From NCBI GenBank assembly GCA_002900995.3, contig CM035310.1, positions 765,967 to 829,966 of the forward strand: a stretch of DNA of 64,000 nt, read 5' to 3'. How positions within the stretch are numbered: position 1 is the stretch's first letter; each line of letters opens with the position of its first letter. This document shows, piece by piece, positions 56,641-64,000 of the stretch. A model generated the notes under the pieces. That model did no database searches and was not told the origin of the DNA. It saw only the letters and a program-made list of their open reading frames with translations. The position numbers and the translations under genes were made by a program. The stretch is from Ganoderma boninense. Taxonomy: Eukaryota; Basidiomycota; Agaricomycetes; Polyporales; Polyporaceae.

Positions 56641-57012
56641 AATTGCCCCTGAACGATCTGGAAAATGCCAGGGGTAGCATTCATTCCAACAAATATCACA
56701 AAGGCAAATGTTCTTTCACTGGTATCAGAAATTCGGGAGCGTCGGCTCTACCGGACACCATCGCCGAGCAACATAAACATCGACCCAATTGTCAAGATCT
56801 CCCAAGTCCGGTTCCTTCTCCACACCATATTTTCGGAGAGCCGCTTCCACAGGACATCCAAAGCTGGGCCAGAGAACCCTCTGCAGGTCCTGGCCGCCAT
56901 CGCGAGCGATCGGCGCGACTCGAGGATCCCCTTGTGGTCGGGATGGACGGGGTCGAGGTATGAAAAGTGGAAGACGTCTGGCACATCGGAGAGGCGCAAC
57001 TGAGAGTTAGCC
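56641..57012 (-). pseudogene. 5' fragment of an F-box gene of the second family
   Basis: The ATG at 57012 begins MANSQLRLSDVPDVFHFSYL, followed by ESRRSLAMAARTCRGFSG and ALDVLWKRLSENM. This matches the N terminus of the gene at 57315-59057 (LSAALAFRNFARPALDALWR). The frame ends after about 88 codons, near the shared spacer, and no LRR part follows. It looks truncated by the block R duplication. Confidence 0.6.
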
Positions 57013-57314
57013 ATGGTGGCGCAGAGCACCGAGGAATTGACTCACAAAGTCTATGCGCTCTGTATTTAAGGGGACATGATCGGGGCTCCGCTCCGGGCAC
57101 TGATGCACACGAGGACACACGGACAGGTACAGTGCTGGCAGCTTTGTACACTTACTCCGGAACTCTAAGATGACTCAGACAGTGAAGGGCGAACGGAACA
57201 GAGCCTTCTGCAAGAAGTCGAGCAACAGATGGGATACATACAAGGACTCAGATGGACGCTTTCGGATGCGAAGTGCACAAGATCGGATGAGAGCAACTGC
57301 AAGCGATCCCCAAA
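57013..57314. other. Intergenic, no gene seen
   Basis: About 300 nt between the truncated F-box fragment and the next F-box gene. Presumably the promoter remnant of the fragment; nothing else visible. Confidence 0.4.
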
Positions 57315-59057
57315 TTAATGGCCTGTCAAGACATAATCGGAAACGTCGCAGGCGCGGCAGGGGCAACGTTCGGGAACAACCTCTGGATGAATGCTGTCTT
57401 CTCGCGCGAGAAGTCCATCCCCGAGCGGGAACACGACCTCCTTGATGCCCAGATCCCGCAACGGATGGGGCTCCGCGGGGTACTCCAGTTCCTCGAACGT
57501 GCCAGGGGTGACGTCCATGACGGGGAGGCGCAGCACCCGCAGACGAGGGCAGCGGCGAGCGAAGTGGAGGAGAGACTCGAACCCCGCACGGCCGCTCTTG
57601 GGGGTAGCAACATCTATGTGCAGCTCTTCGACGGCCGGCCAGGACTCCGAGAGGGAGAGGACGTCGTCAGATGAGAGCTGGAGAATGAATGAATCGAAGC
57701 CGAGGACGATATGGCGGAGGAGATGGAGGGACAGGAGGGGCTCGACGACAGTCATGAAGGACATCGTGTGTGGTTCTTGGTCGCTGAGTCGTGTTTTGAA
57801 AGGGCTGCGAATTTTAGTGCAGCGGATGGAGAGTATTTCTAACCGGTAAAACCTTTCCGTAATAGCTTTCAGACACAGATGGGACAGTAGAAGTAGCTGC
57901 TGCGAATGACCTGCTTGCGCAGCAGACAACATCAGAGACTTGAGTCGACGGGCCTCGACCAGTTCCAGCAGATCACGGGCCGAGTCCAAACGGCCCCTGA
58001 CGGAAAGACGTTTCAACGATGGAAAGATTAGATTTCGAGTGTGTCGACTCTCTCTGCCCGGTGTGACAGATAGATCTTCGAGTTCCAAGAGGTGAGTGAG
58101 CGGCTCAAGGTTCTGGATCTCAACGGTTGTGTTGATTGAGATAGATCGCAAGTGAGGGTTGCGGTGCAGGATTGACAGGTTTTGGTTTTGTCCCCAAGGA
58201 AAGATGGAAAAAGTGATGGTTTCCAGATTAGGAGCACGGACGCAAGCATCCGAGAGGGCCTGTTCGGCCTCACGGCCGTCATCCACGCATCCTGAAAACG
58301 AGAGGTAAAACTCTCGTACGGACGGGGATATGAGGAATAGCGGAGCAAACGGCCGACTCCGGATGCTAGTGATGATATTGGCAAACGGAAAACGAAAGCT
58401 TTCCGGAGCTTGCAAGCGAAATACGGGCGGGAATTTGCCGAGGGAAGGTGAAAAATCACTAGTACTGCCTGTGAAGCGGACAGACTGGAGAAGAGGAAGA
58501 ATATACTCTTCAGGCATGATTTCTGAAACCTCGGTCCAGATAGATAGCCTCGCCGCGATCGGGTCGTAGTTGTACTTGAGGCGGATGTGGCGCACGCGCG
58601 CTGCGTACTCCCGGAATCGGGCCCAGTTAGGGTCTGCTCGTGGATCCTGTTGAGTAGACAAGCCCGGTGAGATATATAAGTTCATGTACGGAAAAATGGC
58701 GTAAGCAGTAGTTGACAAACTTACCAGGGGGTTGTCGAGCAAGAGTTCGCTGAAATTCAGGCTGGGAGGCCTCGGTCGGTTCTCGTCCAAGAGTGACTCG
58801 AACGACTCCTGCCGAGCGATTCCAAGGGAGCATAGAAGATATATAAGGGGCATGTCACTAGGTAAAGATCTCCACAGTGCGTCGAGGGCAGGTCGGGCGA
58901 AGTTTCTGAAAGCGAGCGCGGCAGAGAGCAGAGTCCGGCGGACACGAGCTACCTCTTCCTCGTCATCAGACGATCTGTCGGGATCCAAGTGTTGAGTGAT
59001 GTGGAATAAGATGTCCTGTACGTCGCACAACGAGGGGGTGGTTCGCGTGGCCTCCAT
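57315..59057 (-). CDS. F-box/LRR-like protein, second family
   Basis: Predicted F-box-type protein of about 550 aa. The N terminus reads LCDVQDILFHITQHLDPD and FARPALDALWRSLPSDMP. A GTAAGT-CAACAG intron of about 84 nt (58641-58724 region) is in frame, so the frame stays open whether or not it is spliced. LRR-like units follow: PNLETITFSIFPWG, NPHLRSISINTTVEI, LEPLTHLLELEDLSV, FPSLKRLSVRGRL, LRHIVLGFDSFILQLSS, HFARRCPRLRVLRLP. The last 25 residues are unlike the paralogues, whereas another frame gives TAFIQRLFPNVAPAAP, matching RAFIQRVFPKAAAPF at 59.5 kb. A frameshift near 57400 has therefore replaced the tail. Otherwise intact; target unknown. Confidence 0.75.
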   Translation of the reverse strand: MEATRTTPSLCDVQDILFHITQHLDPDRSSDDEEEVARVRRTLLSAALAFRNFARPALDALWRSLPSDMPLIYLLCSLGIARQESFESLLDENRPRPPSLNFSELLLDNPLVSLSTTAYAIFPYMNLYISPGLSTQQDPRADPNWARFREYAARVRHIRLKYNYDPIAARLSIWTEVSEIMPEEYILPLLQSVRFTGSTSDFSPSLGKFPPVFRLQAPESFRFPFANIITSIRSRPFAPLFLISPSVREFYLSFSGCVDDGREAEQALSDACVRAPNLETITFSIFPWGQNQNLSILHRNPHLRSISINTTVEIQNLEPLTHLLELEDLSVTPGRESRHTRNLIFPSLKRLSVRGRLDSARDLLELVEARRLKSLMLSAAQAGHSQQLLLLSHLCLKAITERFYRLEILSIRCTKIRSPFKTRLSDQEPHTMSFMTVVEPLLSLHLLRHIVLGFDSFILQLSSDDVLSLSESWPAVEELHIDVATPKSGRAGFESLLHFARRCPRLRVLRLPVMDVTPGTFEELEYPAEPHPLRDLGIKEVVFPLGDGLLAREDSIHPEVVPERCPCRACDVSDYVLTGH

Positions 59058-59478
59058 CGGTGAGATCGGGTCAGCGGGAAGACGTAGGTAGTGGTTGGAG
59101 TTTCAAACGTTCACGTTTAGCTTCAAACTCGCTTGCAAACGCACGCTGATGCCCTCATGGGCGTCTATGGCCGTCTCGCGACCAGCGGGCGTCGAAAGAC
59201 GAGATTCAATTCTTGTACTGTGATTACCTCTGGGCAGAGGTCGTTAACACTGAAAACAAAAGTGAGTCTGCTATACGGCGAGCTTTGGCTTCGGTAACCT
59301 CCAGCGGAAATCGCACGTCGACCGCACGGCGGTGGCTAGCCAAGCAAGCAGAAACGCAGTATACATGATATGGAGACAGGATACACATTGCAGCCCGCGA
59401 ACACACCTTCTCCCCATTCCAAGCGACAGCCTCCGACTATCCGAGTCCTCACGCCAGCCGCGAACGGTCCCCCGACGC
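59058..59478. other. Intergenic, no gene seen
   Basis: About 420 nt upstream of the F-box gene at 59057 and downstream of the fragment at 59479. No feature recognised. Confidence 0.4.
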
Positions 59479-60220
59479 CTAGTCCGTCGCGACAACCGGG
59501 TGCTGCGTGAATGGCGCCGCAGCCTTCGGGAACACCCTCTGGATGAACGCCCTCATCTCGCCCGACAGATCGACTTCGCGCGGCGACACGACGTCCGCCA
59601 CGTCTAAAAGCCGTAGCGCATGCGTCTCCTCAGGGTACTCGAGCCCGTCAAACGCCCCAGCTGCGAGGTCCATAGCGGGGAGGCGCAGCGCGCGCAGGTG
59701 TGGGCATCTCCGCGCGAAGTGCACAACGGACTCGAAGCTCGCGCGCCCGCCGTCGGTGCTCGCCGCATCTATAGCGAGCTCCTCAGCGCCAGGCCACGCT
59801 TCGGCCATCCTGCGCATGTCGCCGCCCGAGGTGAGCTGGATGATGAAGAAGCGGAAGTCGAGAGCGATGTGCCCGAGGTGGCGCAGCGCAAGCAGGGGCT
59901 CGATGGCGGCCATCAGCGCGCCCTCGGTGTTGAGCGCAGTGGGGAGGACCTGGATTGGCCTGCGCGTTGGGGGCATGAAGTGAAAGAGAGTGCCTCCTTC
60001 ATCAAGCCCGACGGAGCTTAGCGAGTTGCGTGAGGGGCTCGAGGTCCGCGATGGAAATATGTGTGAGGACAGAGACGGTGCGCAGATGGGGATTGCGGGG
60101 CAGGATAGACAAGTTGATCCTCCAAGGGCTAATTGTGATGCTGATAGTTTCCAGACGAGGAGTTCGCGCACAGGTCTCGGACAAGACCGCTTCGGGCTCG
60201 TTCTCGCGATTCCTATTTGT
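59479..60220 (-). pseudogene. 3' fragment of a second-family F-box gene
   Basis: C-terminal third of a paralogue of the gene at 57315-59057: PRLETISITISPWR, NPHLRTVSVLTHISI, ADLEPLTQLAKLR, then with a frame change LRHLGHIALDFRFFIIQLTS, HFARRCPHLRALRLPAMD and the tail RAFIQRVFPKAAAPF. The F-box and first two thirds are missing, and so is the stretch equivalent to FPSLKRLSVRGRL onwards. Truncated and internally deleted; not functional. Confidence 0.7.
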
Positions 60221-61744
60221 CTTGGGCCAAATATTCATCTCCCTTATCGACTGAGAAATGAGGGTTGTCCAGCAATGTACTTGGTAGCCTTCAGCATAAC
60301 AGCTCCGCACCTAACTTCCACAGGTGCGGGTACCAAAGCCACGATTGAACACTAGGATGAGAATCTGAACCACTCACCAAGTATCTGCAGCGGTCCCTCG
60401 TATGAAGGACACGAGCAGGAAGCCGAAAGTTGCTGCGAGACGCGACATCTGGTCAGCCGCCCTGAGAGTCGTGCCCTGCGAAAAGCTATAGAGAAGTCGA
60501 CTAACGAGTCTGTTCATGCAACTTTGAAGAATAATAGAATGACGGCACGTATTTTCCGGGCGGTGTGAGCAAGACATCGACTCCACATCAGTCTTCTTAA
60601 ACCGACGCGGGATGAGAGCGCTTCAAAAAGGTAGCCTGACGACGCTCTCGTCCCTTAGGCTACAGGACGTGATCCAGAACGAAAGTAAGTGGCCTGAACA
60701 GGCTGCGACCATCCCGATGGTGCAAGCAGCATTTGGAAGGTGGAGGTGGAGGAACAGGGCCATGGTGAATGTTATCCCAGGCAAATCGTGCGTTCTTACC
60801 TAAGAGCAGTTTGTCCTCGGTTGCACCCGGGGCGCTCCGGCCCGTCCGGTAAAATTCATCGGCGCTAACAAGGCGTCGATGTGGCAGTCCCGCCTTTCCT
60901 TGCTGCCAGTGCCAGTCTTAGTCGCGCTCCACCACCTGTGCAGAACTCTCGTTGACTTCTCCATTCCTCCCGACATCCAATACGAGACCTAACCATCTTT
61001 TTCTTTTCTTTCGCGCTCTACGATGCCCTGCAAACACAATCGGAGATGCCATTGACTTTCGGTTCGAAGGCTCCACCCGCTGGTGCTCGAGCTTTGACAG
61101 TGACAGGTGGGTCTCAGTTTCCTACACTTCGTCGATATGACGTGAAAAAGTTATCCCTGTCTTAACGACAATGTGTAGACTAGCATTATTTGTCTGATCG
61201 CGACTTTTCACGCTGTTTTCGTCTTCAAAGGCTGACATCGCATCCGCAGGCTCATCCCCACGACTTACATACTCGTGTCGTGGCGCGTCCGCCGGGCTGT
61301 TTCGACAGGCGTGAGGCCTTCAAAGCAGGGAGTTGCAAGGTGATTGTTCGTTGGGGTTCATCGCAATGCAAAGTAAGTGCTCCTTGTTTACGTCTGGTAA
61401 ACACGTTGCTCGTCGACCGGGTACGCACGAGTTTACCTTCCAAGTATGCACATTTTCGCAACCGGGAGCGGAATGGGGCGACAGATATGGCGAGATGCCA
61501 AGGGCTCCTCACGCGCTTTGATGTTGTTTTTGGGATCGATGGGTTGATACATGTGCTTTCGAGAGTGGTTTGAACGGATACCTCGGCTTGTCGGTCGCGA
61601 TAGACGAATGCAGACCCAAACGTAGTGTTTCCTCATGCATCAACCATTGCCGTCGCACTGCCTGCGGCGTTCGCGCCATGTATGCCCTATATTGCCGCTA
61701 TCGGGAGCAAAGAAAATACAAGACGTCAGCAGGCCGAACGCCGA
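60221..61744. other. Intergenic, no gene seen
   Basis: About 1.5 kb with no frame longer than about 130 codons and none resembling a known family. No repeats or RNA signatures recognised. Confidence 0.4.
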
Positions 61745-63611
61745 TTAGAATTTCTGGGCCGACAGTTGCCGGTCGTCACAGTCGAGACAGCAAGCGTTGT
61801 CGCGTACAACCAGCCACCCATCCGCGAGTGCAACCCCCACCTTCCTGAAGGGCCACGCGGCCGCAGGGAAAACGCCCTGGACGAACTCCGCCACCCGCTC
61901 TGCCAACTGGACCTGCAGCGCGTGGTCACCTTCCGCTTCTGCCTCGATCTTCAACTTCGACACGACGAGGCTCTGCAAGCCATGCACGTCACTACTGGAA
62001 AGCAGCGTGGCACCGTCGGGCACCTCGAGCTGGGTCGTGTCCATCGGAGGCAGGTGCAGCGTACGCAAGCGCGGACAGTTGCGCGCGAAGTGCGCCAGGG
62101 CGGCGAGCGGCCCTCCGCGCGGACGGTCTCCGGCACCGGGGTGGTTGGAGAGACCCTTGAGCGTGAAGTAGTCCCAGAGCTGAATGTGGAGCGCCTCGAG
62201 GTCGCGCCACGCCTCCGACACGGCCAGAAAATCGTCGGGCGAGCAGGTCATGTCGATGTAGTTCGGGAGGATGAGCGTGAACGCGCGAAGCGCGTGCAGC
62301 GCCAGCAGGGGCCCGACGACGTCGACGAGGGAGACCTGGAAGGTGCTCTGCACGAGGCGCGAGAGCCTGCCGGCGCTGTACATCAGCGGGGCGGGAAGCC
62401 TGGGGTGCATACAGACGGCCAGGCTCGTGAGGGACGGACACCGGGCCGCGACGGTGTGGAGGCATGCGGAGGTGTGTTTCGCGAACATCTGGGACGAGGC
62501 GCCGCGCTGCAGGACTTCGAGGGAGAGCGTGCGGAGGTTCGGAGCGTGGACGATGTGGAGGAGCGCTGTGTGGCAGGCCCAGTGTCCTTTGAGGTCCAGC
62601 GTTTCGAGCCGGGGGTACGTGAGCATGCCATCCTCTCGGTCGATGGCCCGGAGCGTTAGACTGAGAGAGCGGAGGTGCTGGAATTTGGCGAGGTGCTGGA
62701 GGTTCCTTGACTCGATCTCCGGGATAACCTCGACATGGACGACACGGTCACCAAGGGTATGCATGTCCTCCCAGGGCTGCATGGGTATGCGGATCCTCTC
62801 TATTTTCTCAGCGAAGTCGAACGCCCGCACCAAGGCGGAACGGATCGCGGGGTTGTGGTATTCGCGGCCGCCGTACTCAAGCGAGATGACGGAGCTGGAC
62901 AGCAAGTAAAAGGTGCCCGCGGCGAGCTTGCGTTGAGTCATGTCCTCTCGGAACGAGACCGCTTGCAAGCGAGGGAGCAGGGCAGCTGGGGCGATCCAAC
63001 GCCCCAGGTCCTCCCAAAGTTCCAGCCGCTTGGGACCGTCGAACGCGACAAGACCCGTGATCGCTCGTACGTAGGCAGCGTACTCTTCGAACCGCCTCCA
63101 GTGGGGATGAGCAGAGGGCTTGTCTGGGCCACGCAATGTCTATGGAAGCGAGATATCAATGAGCAGGCCGTACGGCGAGAGAAAATAAATAAAAATGTAC
63201 ATATGAGAATTCAACCGACCGGGGCAGCTCGGATGTGGTACCAGACTCCGAGTCTGAGGCCGATGTGCAGTGTTTCTCGGCGATCTCCAGTGCACAAAGG
63301 AGGTCCGCGAGAGGTTTGTCGTCGGGCAAGCGTCGCCACAGTATCTTCAAGGCTGGTTCTGTGAAGTTCCTGTTAGTCCTGGCCAATCGAGCGAGAGAGT
63401 GGCGGGCTGATTTGGACGCATTATGACTCAGATGGGGTCGTTCGGGATCGATATACGACACTATGTGGTATATGATGTCTAGAAAGTCAGCAATAGAACG
63501 AGGTTCCGCATCCGAATCTATTTCGAAGTTGGTTGAACAGGGAAGTGTGAGCGAGTCGCCGCGGGAAAATGTATCGACAAACTCAAGGGAGCCTCCATTA
63601 TTCCTCGTCAT
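61745..63611 (-). CDS. F-box/LRR-like protein, second family (intact)
   Basis: Predicted F-box-type protein of about 590 aa. The start at 63611 (MTRNNGGSLEFVDTF) is preferred to a longer frame lacking an ATG. The N terminus holds the divergent F-box (IADFLDIIYHIVSYIDPERP, LARLARTNRNFTEPALKI, LWRRLPDD). An intron (GTACAT to TTCCATAG, about 63140-63205) joins SVEFSY to TLRGPDKPSAHPHWRRFEEY, as in the 57 kb paralogue. LRR-like units follow (LAKFQHLRSLSLTLRAI, YPRLETLDLKGHW, APNLRTLSLEVL, HFARNCPRLRTLHLPPMD), and a tail RVAEFVQGVFPAAAWPF is shared with the family. No inactivating change seen. Probable SCF receptor with unknown target. Confidence 0.78.
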
Positions 63612-64000
63612 GCCGCATGAAAATCCGTGAGACCATGCGGTGAGGCGGTAGGATAAGGGCGAGAGAATTGGAATCGTAAGTAGTCGGAACGCAAGCAAGA
63701 AGAATCGTTTTCGACGAATTTTCGATTGCAGTACAGTATGTCCGCGGTGGTTGCCGATGCGTGGTCGGCCCCTGCCGGCGTACCTGGATAGGCGCTTAGT
63801 ATCAAGCGCCCATGCATGTCACGTTGAACCACTCGGTCTTCCGACTCTTATCAACTCAGTCTCAGTCTCACTAGCAAAATCCGTCCTTTGCTTGTCTCCT
63901 CGCCGAATGCTCCTCGTAAAACTTGGCCCACTTAGACCTACCTTTCTGATCTCAGTTGGTATCTTTTATGAACTTTTGTCCACCTTCTATCATCCAGGAT
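63612..64000. other. 5' flank of the last F-box gene, window edge
   Basis: About 390 nt, presumably promoter. It contains a CTCAGTCTCAGTCTCA short repeat near 63856. No gene seen. Confidence 0.4.

Overview
This is nuclear DNA from a filamentous basidiomycete, most likely an Agaricomycete (mushroom or bracket fungus). The genes carry many short GT-AG introns (about 50-60 nt), and there is a Zn2Cys6 regulator, a carbohydrate-esterase-2-like secreted enzyme, a fungal-type cytochrome P450, and a large set of fast-evolving F-box proteins. Coding strands are GC-rich. No virus, plasmid or CRISPR array was seen.

The housekeeping part lies mostly in the middle: an HPC2/ubinuclein-type subunit of the HIRA histone chaperone (8.5-11.9 kb, +), a long-chain acyl-CoA synthetase (12.6-15.0 kb, -), a secreted SGNH esterase (16.5-18.5 kb, -), a La RNA-binding protein (20.6-22.6 kb, -), a Zn2Cys6 transcription factor (25.8-30.9 kb, +), a CHZ1-like H2A.Z chaperone (37.6-38.5 kb, +) and a peroxisomal acyl-CoA oxidase ending in the PTS1 tripeptide AKL (38.8-41.7 kb, -). 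The synthetase and the oxidase are successive steps of fatty-acid breakdown, and the UBN-like and CHZ1-like proteins both handle histones; these pairings may be coincidence.

The two ends and the 38-44 kb segment hold the most notable structure. Three blocks are copies of one another. Block L (1-7.65 kb) reads P450(-), F-box A(-, broken), F-box B(+, intact), F-box C(-, broken), U6 snRNA(-), acyl-CoA oxidase(+, broken). Block M (38.7-44.3 kb, inverted relative to L) reads acyl-CoA oxidase(-, intact), U6 snRNA(+), F-box C(+, intact). Block R (48.5-56.6 kb, same orientation as L) reads P450(-, intact), F-box A(-, nearly intact), F-box B(+, remnant), F-box C(-, nearly intact). Different members have decayed in different blocks, yet the two U6 snRNA genes are identical over about 115 nt, and a 32-nt element lies at the same distance upstream of both.

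The right end (56.4-63.7 kb), with remnants at 46.7-47.8 kb, carries a second F-box/LRR-like family in several states: two long open genes, one 5' fragment, one 3' fragment and older debris. The window looks like an F-box birth-and-death nursery built by segmental duplication around U6 genes. The long gaps (18.5-20.6, 22.6-25.8, 30.9-37.6 kb) show simple repeats but no gene I can support.
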